This document shows, piece by piece, positions 20,336-32,086 of a DNA stretch of 49,920 nucleotides. The notes under the pieces are model-generated. The model had not been told where the DNA came from and ran no database searches. It saw only the letters and a program-made list of their open reading frames with translations. A program made the position numbers and the translations under genes. How positions within the stretch are numbered: position 1 is the first letter of the stretch; the number at the start of each line of letters is the position of its first letter. Origin of the DNA: Welwitschia mirabilis. Taxonomy: Eukaryota; Gnetophyta; Gnetopsida; Welwitschiales. The DNA lies in NCBI GenBank assembly GCA_051453625.1, contig JBOZIK010000001.1, positions 235,320,722-235,370,641 on the forward strand, in the 5' to 3' direction.

Positions 20336-23300
20336 ATTTTGTACATCTAGTTAAATAATTATGTTATGTATAACTATAGATTTAACAATGCTTGACATGT
20401 CTTTATAATTCTATGAAAACACATTTTTATGCTTAAATAGAACATTTTACTCTTTTTTTAAAGCTATAATTTAGATTTCAATTAATTATGAGCACATGAT
20501 ATAGATCATTGGAATTCAAAAAATAATCATAACTCCTTGCTATTTTGTATTTTAAGAGAGAAGATTTTTTATTAAAGATTTTAACTCTTCATAGATAAGA
20601 TAAGTGCTCACATTATAGGTAAATTAAAAATCATAGGTATTGGAGTATAAAACAACATTATTTCATAAAATAAAGTTATGATTAAGAGAGTAGATTATCT
20701 ATTATCCTTGAACGATAAACCTCAAATTTCTCTCTAATAACATCATCATTGTCAGTACTCAAAGTATAGAGGGAAGGTAGAATATTTATAAATTATAAAG
20801 TGAATCTAATAAATATGATATTAAGAGAATTTTTATGAAAATTATTTTAAAAATAGATTAAAAACATAGATTAATGAATTATAATTTCAAACATTATAAT
20901 TAAAAAGTATAATTCATATAAAAGGATTTGAAACTTCATAAATTCCAACATGATAAAAGAATAAAAAGTGATAACGAATGCTTTAAAACCAATACTAATG
21001 AAATATCAAAGTAAAATAAAGGAATCACCTATGACCACATTAAATATACCAAAGAAAAAGAAAACAAGTAATGGAAATAAAAGAATTATTAAAAATCAAA
21101 AAATAGTGATCTACTTATTTCATTTTTATTTATTTTTTTAATATATAAATCCTAGTATTGATTATCTGTTAAGTTACTAAGTAACTTATTTTATTTCAAT
21201 GTTACTTATCCCTATTATTTTCATTATGTTTCAATTACCATGGTTATTTTACATAACTAGGATTTTAAATTAAATTTCTATTAAATAGTTTTTTCTTTTT
21301 TTAATTATAGAGAAAAGATTCATTTGAGTAATTATTTTTAGACTTAGAAGATATGAGTTGTAAAGTACCTTAATATTTTAAAGTTAGATATTACTTCTAT
21401 TAAAGTCAATATGTTGAGACATAAGTATAAGTGATTATTGAATAATAAACCTAATTTTAAAATAGTAAATAAATTAAAACATGAAAAAATTTATTTCAAT
21501 AATGATGAAGAAAGACTAAAAACTCTAAACGTCCTTCTCTTGGCAATTTTAGAATTTTTAAAGTTGTAAAGAAAATGAAAGAAAATCAAATACTTATTAA
21601 ACAAGTTGAAGCATGTCTTAAATAGAATAGAGATAAATGAATAATTAAATACTCTATAGCAATAATAAATACATTTAAACTTACTTGAAATGAAAAATTA
21701 CAAGAAGAAAAATTGGACCATATAGATTAATATCTTTGGCTTGAAGTAAAAATAAAATTTATAGGTTTATTAAGACATGTCTTTTTAAAGTGAGAACATT
21801 GCTAAATATTTTTTCATGTATAAAGAATCAACTAACTATAAATTCAATGTCTTCATTAATGGATTTTGTTTTTGCATAATTAAAAATATATGTCATAACT
21901 TAAGAAGGTTCTCTTCCTAATTCTTAAATGCCTATATAAAATGCTAAAAAAAGGAAATAAGCACATATGATGATCTTATTTAAGGTAAAAAGATAGAGGG
22001 ATCCAATAAAACTATTAAGTAAACCATATTAATTTCCATTTTATTTCAATTTAAAATAGTATTTCTCATTAAGACATATATTATCATTAAATTTATTTAA
22101 GAATAAAAAATACTTGTAAAACTTTTCACCCTAATATTTTTTAATATATGGTATAATAGATTTATTGATATTAAAAGACGTTAGGTTTAAAGAAGAAGAA
22201 AGATGTAAAGAAAGAAATATCAAAAGAATAAAAGAAAAGTCTTCATCAAAAAAATAAAAAAAAGATTTCATGATCCTATTAAGGGTAAAAATGATATAAT
22301 TAGGACTATATCATCCAACTTCATAACTGCTCAAATTTTAAATGATTGATTAAGATAAAATATTTATATAGTAATATTTATAAAGAAAGTGATAAATAAT
22401 AAAAAATATTATTCTAATAATGATAATTTAATATCCCCCACCTTTTTTTATTATGTTTATAAACAAAAAAGTAAAGAAACATGACTTCGTTAATTGTTTT
22501 CTTTCATTTGGTAGACTACTAGTTAAAACCTCCACATAGGTTACTAAATAATTTCATTTAAGTAATTGGTTGATTTTTAATTTTGAAAAAAAAATAATAT
22601 TTTAAATTTTATTATAAAATGGAATTGAACCATGTTTTTAGAAAAGATATGAAAAGACATTTATTAATGCCTAATAACCTAGATATGTTCATTATTAACA
22701 TCTTTCTTAGCATTAGCCAAATATGTAATACAAGTATGTACATTTGATTTAGTACATTTAATCACTATGTGTTAGATGAAAATGGTAGAGTAATCCTTTC
22801 TTGTGATAAAGAAAAAAATGTTTATTTGATTAAGCAATTACTAGCAAGTAGATATTTATCTTCTACCTATTTTAGTAAAAGTAAACTTTGATATAGATAT
22901 CCAGAATGTATTAATTATAAAAATCTTTATGATACAATGTTCATGATGAGTTTTTGACACATTTATATCACTTTATTTATCTTAAGTTCAAGAAGGTCAT
23001 CCTAGGAATGCAAATCACATGAAGCTAGAATCAAATTTTACCAAAAATAATTAGGATTTATGTTAAAGTATAATCTTAATATTATTTTTCATTAAGAATA
23101 AATTACAATTAGATAAAACATAACTTTCATCAAAAGACTCCATTTATCTAGAGAGAGAGATTCCATTATAATTAATAGATGAAGCTAATAATGAGACATG
23201 GCTTTAAGAATCTAACATGACATAATAAAAAAAAGGAAGAATCTTAATAATAATAGAATTTGTTATGGTTATTTCAAAAACAATCATGATGATAATTCAT

Positions 23301-23390
23301 CAAATCTAAACCATAGTAACATAATATCATATATTGTATAAGGATTAGTGAAGTCTCTAGGTCACCTTTCTCATAGGTCACTTCATAAGC
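20336..23390. other. No gene recognised; AT-rich intergenic or relic sequence
   Basis: There is no ORF of note and no retroelement motif on either strand. The sequence is A-rich on the plus strand, with many short homopolymer and AT runs. Weak resemblance to 33486-34600 (for example atgttgagacataagtataag against atgttgaaacataaatataag) hints at a shared old repeat, but I cannot establish it by eye. Confidence 0.4.
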
Positions 23391-24823
23391 ATAGATTCAC
23401 AAAATCCTAGTTTTGATTATTTTATTTATCAAATGTAATGTTATTAATGTGAAAACAAGATATTAAAGATACCTCTTAACTTCCGAAGGTACTTAAACTA
23501 TAAATAAGAATAACAAACTAATTAAATCTAAGTCCTAAGACAATTAATAGGTTATGCACACAAATCATAGGATCAAAGAATATTTAGTTCAAAATTTATA
23601 AAGTTTGAATAAGATTAACTAGAGACATTTATAAGATGAAAGACATCTACAATAAAATATTTGCATGCTCATAGATGTTTATACTAAGCCTAAATATAAT
23701 ACAAAAGAAAGATATCTGGCATTAGAAAGATGTCTATATTGAATGTGCTGATTAAAGACATCTTATATCATGAAGATGTCTATGTTAAACTAAAATAGGT
23801 AATAGAATGTAATTGTATTAGTAGTATAAAGATCATGAATCATCTATTTTTCAGGGATCTTAGCATGTTTTTCATGATCAATTCTTGATTTCCAAGGGTA
23901 AAAAACACAATAGTCCTAAGCTCATTGAAATTTGGATAAGTTGATTAAAGACATCTTTTATGTCAAAAACATATTTAAGTGAAAGACCTCTATAACGTTA
24001 AAGATATCTATGATAAAAATTAATGCAAAATAAAAATAATTATTAAATGATTAAAACTAATAATTTCAAGTTATAAGGATGTATTCAAAGTATTTTAAAT
24101 AGATATCTCATTAGGATAAAGTTGTAGAATACTTCAAAGGTATGAAAAACATAAATAATAAATATTAAAGAATTACTTAAATGATCAATTAGTACTATAC
24201 AAGATTAAATCTATTAGACTTAATCAAATGTCTTCATCAGTGAAGAAATCTCATAATTCCTTATACAGACATAACTACAACTCTAATATTAGATCACTAT
24301 GGATGACTAAATCAAGGATAACTCAAGAAAACATAATTGGAACATCATCTCAGGCTTATTATTCTTTCATTTTATCTTTAATACTTAATTGTAGGACTAT
24401 TTAATTTATTAAATTTCTTAATTATAGTTTAAAATAATTTTATATATTTCTTTTTCTAAGGTCCTTTGATTGGGGATTCCAAGGTTTAAGAAAACCCTTA
24501 TATGGGTGTGCTACTTCTAATTAGTTAAGTGCTTAAGCACACTTTTAAATATTAATACATTAAAATCCTTAATGGAAAGAGAGCACTATAGTAAAAGAAG
24601 CATCTCATATGATTGTACAATTGATGGTGCTCCAAAACCATTATTTTATAAGTAAAAAATATTTAAAGGTATGAAGGAAAGCTATCCTTTATATGTGAAT
24701 GTAATTAGATTGGGAGACCACATAAATTGGAAAGGTTTAAGTTGTGAAATTTATTTGTTAGTTGTTAGACTTTTTATTTTATCATACTTATTCACTTCTC
24801 CCTTTTATGTTCAGTAATCCTCA
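23391..24823 (+). repeat. 5' LTR of copia B
   Basis: It aligns with 32087-33485. Shared blocks include atcctagttt at the start, aagtcctaagacaattaataggttatgcacacaaa, gtttgaataag, catctatttt and gggtgtgctac near the end. It ends ...cctca at 24823, two bases before the primer-binding site. The first few bases are decayed, so the start is accurate to about 10 bases. Confidence 0.75.
23600..24010 (+). repeat. Cluster of AGACATCT / AGATGTCT motifs in the 5' LTR of copia B
   Basis: Repeated units sit every 20-60 bp: agacatct at 23641-23648 and 23756-23763, agatgtct at 23728-23735 and 23774-23781, and several one-mismatch versions. The two forms are reverse complements of each other and also the two single-strand CpG-loss products of a palindrome AGACGTCT. 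The motif is not seen in copia A. Confidence 0.65.
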
Positions 24824-24825
24824 AG

Positions 24826-24840
24826 TGGTATTAGAGTAAG
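24826..24840 (+). other. Primer-binding site of copia B (initiator Met tRNA type)
   Basis: tggtattagagtaag follows the LTR end by two bases. It matches the usual plant copia site TGGTATCAGAGC except for C-to-T changes, and it places the 5' LTR boundary. Confidence 0.85.
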
Positions 24841-24875
24841 TATTGATAAAAGGAAGTAATATTCTTAAGTGGATT

Positions 24876-26110
24876 ATGAAAGAAATTCCATCCATCAAAC
24901 CTCTTCTCTTCAAAGGAACAAACTATGCCTATTAGAAGGTAAGGATGTAGGTGAACTTATACTCTTTTGATTTTAGGATTGGTAAAGCNNNNNNNNNNNN
25001 NNNNNNNNNNNNNNNNNNNNNNNNNNNNNNNNNNNAAACACTCTCACTTAGATCAAGACTAGAAGAGACTAGGAAGATAAAGATAAGACAATTTCATATA
25101 TGATTCAAAGGGGGAAAATCTTTTTACTTAGTTCTTACCATAAAATAATTTAATCAGATAGTTGAATGCAAAACCACTAAAGAAATGCTAAATGTATTAG
25201 AAGGAACTTATGTAGGATTCTTAGTTATGAATAAATCAAAGTTTTTAGTTTGGAAAAATTAGTTTAAGAACTTAAAAGTGAACAATGAATAAAGAGTGCA
25301 TGAATACTTTAGAAGAAATAACAACATTGTAAATGTGATTCATGGGATTAGTGGATATCTTTTAGAGTTCAAGGTAATCCAAAATGTGGTTAAATCATGA
25401 ACTTAAAAATATAAGTTAAAAATAATAACAATGAAAGAATCAAGAAAATTCAATTCCATGGAATTTAAGAAACTGCAAAGTGCCTTGATAATGTCTGAGA
25501 TGAACCTTATCTAAGATGGTGCTATGACAGAAAAACCTATTACATTTAAGAAAAGTAAAATATTAGAAAAAGAATCTAAAGAAAAGGAAAAAGAGACATT
25601 AAATACAAATGATTTGAAATAATATGTAGATGAAGAGCTTGCTCTAATCATAATACATATCAAGAGGCTTCTTTTACAAAAGAACAATAGAAAAAAGCAT
25701 TATAAAAAGACATCAAGAATTTAAGCTAAATATAAGTTTAAAGGTAAAGATTCTTTTAGTTTTTATTTTCTTATAAGAGTAGTATATCCATGTTATAATG
25801 TTAGATTTACAAAGGATAAGAACATATATCCTTAAAATGTCCTAGCTCCAAATGATTACATGAAAGAGGACAATAGAAAAATTTTAAGAAGGAAAAGATA
25901 AAATTCTTCTTAGGTTAGGATGAAGATCAAGATGTCATAGAAGGAAACACTTCAAATAACAAAAGAGCTCATCTATCTCACATGGCCATCATCCATGCCC
26001 CTAGTAACAATGAAGGGGAAGAAATTGAACAAGGTTTAACAAGTGAAAATGACATAAGTGTGAAACTTCAAGAAAGATATAAATTAGTTTCTAAGTAATT
26101 TATGAAATCA
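24876..26110 (+). pseudogene. Copia B gag
   Basis: The start at 24876 gives MKEIPSIKPLLFKGTNYAY*K, the copia gag opening ('P.F.G.NY.YWK'), with TAG in place of Trp. A 47-N gap (24989-25035) follows. Later blocks are LEGTYVGFL-like and NNNNIVNVIHGISGYLL (about 25316-25368), then ESRKFNSMEFKKLQSALIMS in the region where the family has its 'KDL..L.LDEL.GSL' helix (about 25438-25500), and a degraded zinc knuckle around CYN (about 25793). The rest, with Lys-rich tails, is heavily interrupted. Confidence 0.75.
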
Positions 26111-26599
26111 TAAAAAGTTTATTTCAAAATTAATAAAATTATTTTATAGTCATGAATTACAATATTGATAAGAAAAATATTCTTGTAAGAATTATCAACT
26201 AGAAACTGATCTCTTAAATCTGAAATTATCAAACTAACATGTAAGTTGATTAATGCTAGATAAGAACTTACAGATGCTAAGAAGATTAATGAGAAGTTCA
26301 TCCAAGGAAAGGAGACCTTAAAAATCATGCTCGGGTAATGCTAGAGTATAAATGATAAAAGTGCTCTAAGACATAATGAAGCTCTTACAAGGAGTTCAAC
26401 CTCATTATTAAACAAGTGGAATTATAAGTCTTAGTATGAGTACATAGCTTACATAAATAACATTTATTATTACTATTATTACAAACATGGTCATCATAAC
26501 TTTAACTATTCATTATACATTCCTAGTAAATACTATTCTAAAAGTGTCAAAAGGCTAAAAAGAATGGTACAACATTTTTTTATAGATAATGCTAAAGAA

Positions 26600-26990
26600 G
26601 GTATAAGCTTCGACTAGTACTCTTAGCTCAAATTACCTTACATGCCATGAGGATACATGCCTAGTATGTTGACAATAAATGTTCTATACACATGACTAAT
26701 GATAAATCCAATTTTATGTCCTTATTTAAGAAAGATAAAGATGTGGTCACCTTTGGTAATAACATAGAAGCATCAATAAAATTTATCGGAACCATTAATG
26801 AAGGAACTATATATAAGGTAAAAGATGTCTTTTATTTTGAAGGATTATAATAAAATCTACTTAGTGTTAGTCAATTATGTGATGTAAATGTTTTTATAAT
26901 ATTTAGTAAAGATGGTTGTTTCATGGAGTATAATTCAAATAAACTTATATTTGTTAAAATTATAAAATAAAATGTGTATATTACTACTTT
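26600..26990 (+). pseudogene. Copia B protease
   Basis: The block YVDNKCSIHMTNDKSNF (about 26665-26715) is the copia protease core. The family's catalytic D-S-G is D-N-K here, with the Asp at 26671-26673. It is followed by VTFGNNIEASIKFIGTI (about 26749-26800), YKVKDVFYFEGL and NLLSVSQLCD (about 26857-26885), the standard protease-to-integrase lead. A TAG sits where the family has Trp just before the core. Two stops sit before NLLSVSQ. Confidence 0.85.
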
Positions 26991-27059
26991 CTGAGATATT
27001 TATAATAAAGGAATCAATTATTTATTAAAAACTATAGATGATGTAAATATATAGCAAAG

Positions 27060-27900
27060 AAATCTTAAACATGTAAGTAAGGACCTTATTAGAACTCTAC
27101 CCTTAAAATATATGATAATTGGACTTCCTAAATTACAAATTTCAATAATTAGATTTGTGAAGCTTATAAAAAAAAAGCAAATAAGGGTGAGAACTAGTAA
27201 GAAAACTTATATTACTACTAAAAATCCATTAAAACTTGTACATCTTAGTCTTATTGGTCCATCTCTAATTGAAAGTATTTATCAAAAAAAATATTACATA
27301 AATGTTATTGATAATTAGTTTAGTTTTACATGGGTGACCTTCTTTACACATAAGGGTCAGGTCTTTAACATATTTTATAAGTTGCATATTATATTATATA
27401 AGCAGAAAGAATATAGCATTAAAATATTAAGAGGGATAATGATACTTATTTAAGAATATAAGATTAAGAGACTTTTATAAGTGATTTAACATTCTTCACT
27501 AATTCTCAACTCTAAGAATACCACAGTATAATGGAGTAGTAAAAATGAATAAGTAAGTGCTAAATGAGATGGTAAGAATAATGATGCATAATTAATAGGT
27601 TCCTTATCATTTTTAGATGAAAGATATTAACACTATTTTCTATGTTTCTAATAGAGTTCTAGTAAGATATTTTACTTCTAAAACCTCATATTACATCTAA
27701 TTTGCTAAGAAATTCTTAATATGTTACTTTCATGTTTTTCATTTCAAATGTTTCATCCTAGATGAGAAAGATAAGCTTCAAAAACTTGACTTCAAAGTTG
27801 CTGATGATATATTTCTAGGGTATTCAATAGTTAGTAAAGCCTATTAAGTATTAAATAAAAGAACATGTGTGGTAGAGTAAATACTTAATATTAAAATTAA
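27060..27900 (+). pseudogene. Copia B integrase
   Basis: The open run 27112-27318 reads IIGLPKLQIS, KKKQIRVRTSKK and KPLKLVHLSLIGPS-like text, then YYINVIDN*FSFTWVTFF. This matches the copia integrase HHCC tail and first catalytic blocks ('GLP.L', 'GKQ.R.SF', 'LELLH.DL.GP', 'F..V..DD.SRFTWV'). The first catalytic Asp is Ser (HLSLIGP). Later parts are VYNGVVKMNK (the 'PQQNGVVERKN' block, about 27520-27548), FYVSNRVL, YFHVFHFKCFIL (about 27727-27760) and IFLGYSIVSKAY, followed by a V-V-E-like end. Several frameshifts lie in the middle. Confidence 0.85.
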
Positions 27901-28249
27901 TGATACTATCTCAACATCTATTTATACACTAAATGGCTAGGTTTCCATAAAACTTGAATAGAATTTTAATAATTCACTAGCACAACAAGATAGTAAAGAG
28001 AAGAAGGAAGAAGAGTCTGAAAAACAAACTTTATTGCAAATGATTAGACTAAAAAAGAATTCTTAACTAGCAAAATAATTAATGGTTGATATGACAATGT
28101 ACAAACAAGAATTTATCCTAAGCCATTTTGTGGATTTATAGCTTATATATCTTAAGTGAAATTGAAGAACTTCAATTAAGTAAAAAGTAATGAACATTGA
28201 ATGATAGTATAAAAGAAGAGTTAAATAGACTATTAATAGGTATCAACTA

Positions 28250-28462
28250 GGTATTTAGGAATAGAGAGATAAAGATGATAATGTTATTGAAAATAGAGAA
28301 AGACTATTTGCAAAAGGATACAAACAATAAGAAGAAATTGATTTTAAGAAAACATTTACATCAGTAGCATGTATGAAATTAATTAGGATTCTTATAGTAT
28401 TTTGATGTCTCATACAGTTTAAGCTATGCTACATGAATGTCAAGAGCACCTTCTTGTGCATA
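28250..28462 (+). pseudogene. Copia B reverse transcriptase, amino-terminal remnant
   Basis: RERLFAKGYKQ*EEIDFKKTF (about 28298-28362) and CYMNVKSTFL (about 28428-28456) are the first conserved blocks of copia RT ('ARLVA.G..Q..G.D....F' and 'Q.DV..AFL.G'). The sequence then jumps straight to the RNase H lead, so the palm region with the YVDD catalytic motif is absent. The missing stretch corresponds to roughly 0.5 kb in related elements. Confidence 0.8.
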
Positions 28463-29160
28463 GTTTTTAAACATGAATGAACATTATAAGAAGGTTGATC
28501 AAAAGCTATACAAAGGTATGATTGGTAGTTTACTTTATCTTATTGCTAGTAGATTAGACATTATAATGAACATAGGAATTTTTTATCATTATCAAATTAA
28601 TCCAATAGAATTACATCTTATTGTTATTAAAAGAGTATTTTATTATTTGAAAGATACTAATAATAGAAGCCTTTGATACTCAAACAACTCTTGTGTTTAT
28701 CTAGTTAAATATTATAATGTAGACTAGGCAGGTAGTAAGGATGATAGGAGAATTATTAGTGGAAGTTGCTACATATTAGCACATTATCTAATATCATGTA
28801 GTAGTAATAAGCAAATTTTAACTAATATACTAATCCCTTAAGTTAATTACATTAATCTTATAAGTTCGTTTAAATAAGTGCTCTAGATGAAGCAAACTTT
28901 AAAGGATTCTAGGCTCAAAATGAAGAACATTCCAATATACTATGAAAACAAGGGTGCTATCAATATACATAAGAATTTTAATCAAAATTCTACAATAAAG
29001 AACATTGAATTTAGATACCACTTTCTTAAAGAATGTGTATAAAATAAATACATCACATCAGAATACGTTAAGATAAATTATCAACTTGTAAATGTGTTCA
29101 TAAATCTATTAAGTAGAGAAAGGTTTATCAACCTGTATTAGAACTAGAAAATTGGACCTT
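28463..29160 (+). pseudogene. Copia B RT carboxyl end and RNase H
   Basis: The open stretch 28473-28676 reads KKVDQKLYKGMIGSLLYL, then SRLDIIMNIG and VIKRVFYYLKDT, the classical copia RT to RNase H boundary. Further on come KDDRRIISGSCYIL (about 28738-28780), QMKQTLKD-like *MKQTLKD, YYENKGAINIHKN (about 28938-28977) and FRYHFLKECV (about 29011-29040). The terminal LLSRERFINLY lies at about 29108-29140, where the family has 'TKPL..E.F..LR'. Stops are mostly at Gln and Trp positions. The deletion junction lies at about 28459-28470. Confidence 0.85.
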
Positions 29161-29970
29161 GTTTAATTAGGTAAGTTCATAGGTAACCCCCATCAAAAAC
29201 CTTAACTTGACATCCTACTTATAATCTTTTTGTAAGTTGAGATATTAACTATAGGTATTTGAAGTTTTTTATTGTGATTAGTTCTTTGATTAGAAGTTTT
29301 ATCATTACTTATGTCATCTTTAATTTATATTCTCTAATAATAATACTAATAGTAGAGAATCTAGAAGTTTTTAGAAATGCAGGATAGATGTCTTTAAGGT
29401 CTATAGTTGTCTAAGCTAAAGATGTCTTTCAAAGTAGATATGTTTATGGGAAAGACAAATTTTTTAGTGTATACATATTTGGCTGTTTGTTATCAAAAGG
29501 TAGAATAGACATCTTTCAAAGAAAAAGATGTCTAATTTTTTATTATAGAAGTCTTGAGGTTGTAAACATCCTTATTGTATCTAGGAAATAGTTAAACATT
29601 TTATTAAATATATGTATCTAATGTTTTTAAAAATCTATTTTTATTAGTATAAATGTCTTGTGAGTTGTAAATGTATTTGATACTATGAATTTGAAAATAA
29701 AAAATGCATGAAAGCCTAGGGTTTAAAGCCCTTTTTAACTGAGAAAGTAATTATCAACTCTTATTTCACTCTTATAATTAGTAGATATCCCTCTTAGTAT
29801 GCACAAAAATCCTCTTTCTCTCATATTTCTCTAGATAGACATCTTTGATTTGATAAAAGTCTTTATAGCTAACTAAAATTACTGGAGTATTATTACATGT
29901 GGATATGTACACTTATTTACATAGGTATGTCTTTTAAATTTTAGTTCCTACAATTTATACTCTATAAATA
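29161..29970 (+). repeat. Copia B spacer after RNase H with AGATGTCT motifs
   Basis: No ORF is seen. The LTR motif returns here: agatgtct at 29420-29427, agacatct at 29507-29514 and agatgtct at 29526-29533, with further variants up to about 29860. The pair at 29507-29533 is a perfect inverted repeat (agacatcttt / aaagatgtct) with a short loop. This mirrors the arrangement in copia A, where its own motif lies both in the LTRs and just after RNase H. Confidence 0.6.
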
Positions 29971-31610
29971 TGATGAGAAGAAAGCTTAGTAGAATTATCA
30001 GAGAAAAGGAAACTACTATAGAATTACATCTTAGTATGAGTTAAACTTCAATCATGAATTAGTAGAGAAAACGTTTAATATTAACTCAAAAACTCCATTA
30101 TTATAGAGAAAATTATTAGGTTTTAAAAGAATAGAAATAAAATAAAATTATATCTTATTTCTTATATCTTAAATCAGACATGATAGTTTTGCTTGATTAG
30201 AGTATTTAAGATGTGATGGTGGGAGAGCTCTATGTTAATATTCATAAGATAGATAACTTCACTGACACCTTTTAAATGTAAGTAATAGATACCTCTCTAT
30301 TTCTCAATTCTAGTTTAATTATTATTCTACTTGATATGGATGATTTTAATCTTTCTTAGTTATACATCTATTCATTTAAAAATATATTTATGTATCAGTT
30401 GGTTAAAGCATCATGATGTAGTTTGAGCACTATTATTTCTTGAAAATGTATACATGAACTTGTTTAAAAGATGTTGAATACAAAGACATAGTAATAGATG
30501 CCTTTGNNNNNNNNNNNNNNNNNNNNNNNNNNNNNNNNNNNNNNNNNNNNNNNNNNNNNNNNNNNNNNNNNNNNNNNNNNNNNNNNNNNNNNNNNNNNNN
30601 NNNNNNTACAAAGACATAGTAATAGATTCCTTTGTTTTAATCTTGATATCATTTTATAACATTCTAGTATAAGGTGATAGCTACATTTATTAAAATCGCA
30701 TGGAGAGATTCATCATGTATTGCTTACGTACTAGGGTTAAAATTTATCTTGGTTTTGTACTTTTTATGAATATTATTACTCTATTTCATAAGGAAAAAAC
30801 ATTGGGTTATCTATATTTAGTTATTCTCATCATTAGTAATGCCAGTATTATAGTTCCTCAGTAAATTCCATTTGTCCAAAGACGTTACTTTTAGAGTTTA
30901 GTAAAAAGAAGCAGCACCAATTACCTTGAGGAAGGGAACAAGTACAAGGCATTTCAAGACATGGTTTTAGAGATCTAAATCTATAAGTTCACAAAGTTAT
31001 TCCTTACTAAATAAAGATCTTCATGCCTAGTAACATAGCCTATGATTTTCACAAAATAGAGGACTCAGATTTATCATTTACTTCTAAGTTAGAGGAGATG
31101 AAGACATAGGTTTAAAAGAGGAACCATCCTCCCTCCGAGGTTTAGGAAAATCATCAAGTAAATTTAGATGACTCTGATGGTAAGCCTATCATCTTTTGTA
31201 GGTCTCATAATAAACTTTTCATTCATTATCCTACCCAACCAGCTTCATCACCTTAGATACCTTTCGTAGCTCACCTATCTACACCACCTCCATTACTATT
31301 ACTTCCCATTGATGCTTTATCCATTATCACTACTCCATCATTTATATTAGATTATGATGAGGCTACTATTTCTAGCTTTTTTGATAGTTCTATTATTCGT
31401 TAAATGTATGTTCATACGAGAAGATAGACCTCTTAGGTTTATAGTAAGTCATCACAGTTGTCATCATGAAAATGGTATACTCCAGAACCTACATCATCAT
31501 CCTCCACTTCCAGTACACAAAATATTAATGATGGTAGTGATAATGTAAGGGATGAAGCTCTTTACAATAGTAACTTCACTCTTAGTAATTATTATTATTA
31601 CTTTTTTTTT
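29971..31610 (+). pseudogene. Env-position ORF of copia B
   Basis: A decayed coding stretch starts around MRRKLSRIIREKE (about 29971) and is interrupted by a 100-N gap (30507-30606). Later segments include EGNKYKAFQDMVLE (about 30934-30975), KIEDSDLSFTSKLEEMKT (about 31052-31110) and a Pro/Ser/Thr-rich tail with HLSTPPPLLLLP (about 31272-31308) and YDEATISSFFD. It lies between RNase H and the 3' LTR like the extra ORF of copia A, but I see only faint similarity to that protein. It reads in more than one frame and contains many stops. Its function is unknown. Confidence 0.45.
30507..30606. other. Assembly gap of 100 N flanked by a repeated 28-mer
   Basis: The sequence just before the gap (tacaaagacatagtaatag...cctttg) is repeated just after it with one mismatch. 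This is typical of two contig ends that overlap but were not merged. Confidence 0.9.
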
Positions 31611-32086
31611 GGCTATTAAAAAAGGAGGATAAGATAATAAAACAATTTGGACACCTTGTATGAGTTTGGAGGAAGTGGATTTAAGATGGTTGTCTATACT
31701 TTTTTGTAAGTGTTATTATGCTTGATGCTCACTTATGAGATTTTACCCATTTTTTCCTCATTATTTTACTCTCTATTAGCTATTACCTTTAGTCATTCTT
31801 AAAATTTAGTTTGATGTATTTGTTATTCATTTTGTAATGTCAAAATGATTATGTTTTAGCACTAATATTGGTTATAATATCTTGCATGATTATCAAATGG
31901 TTTTTATTTTTTAATTATTATAATTTCTTAATGCACTCATGTACCAGTTAGAAATTATTATAATTTTATGCTAATTTGTAAAATAGCTATGATTTATTAC
32001 TGATTTTATGTTATCATAACTAAAACTATTAAATAATGTACTAATATGATTTTCCAAGTTTGGGACACCATAAAAAAAAGAAATAT
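31611..32086 (+). other. Copia B 3' non-coding region and polypurine tract
   Basis: A purine tract aaaaaaggaggataag lies at about 31618-31633, and a second, aaaaaaaagaaatatta, ends at the 3' LTR start. No ORF is seen. The arrangement parallels the two purine tracts of copia A. Confidence 0.5.

Noticed and set aside
26119-26328. Minus-strand 69-codon open frame
   Set aside because: It lies antisense to decayed copia B gag-to-protease sequence, with no recognised motif.
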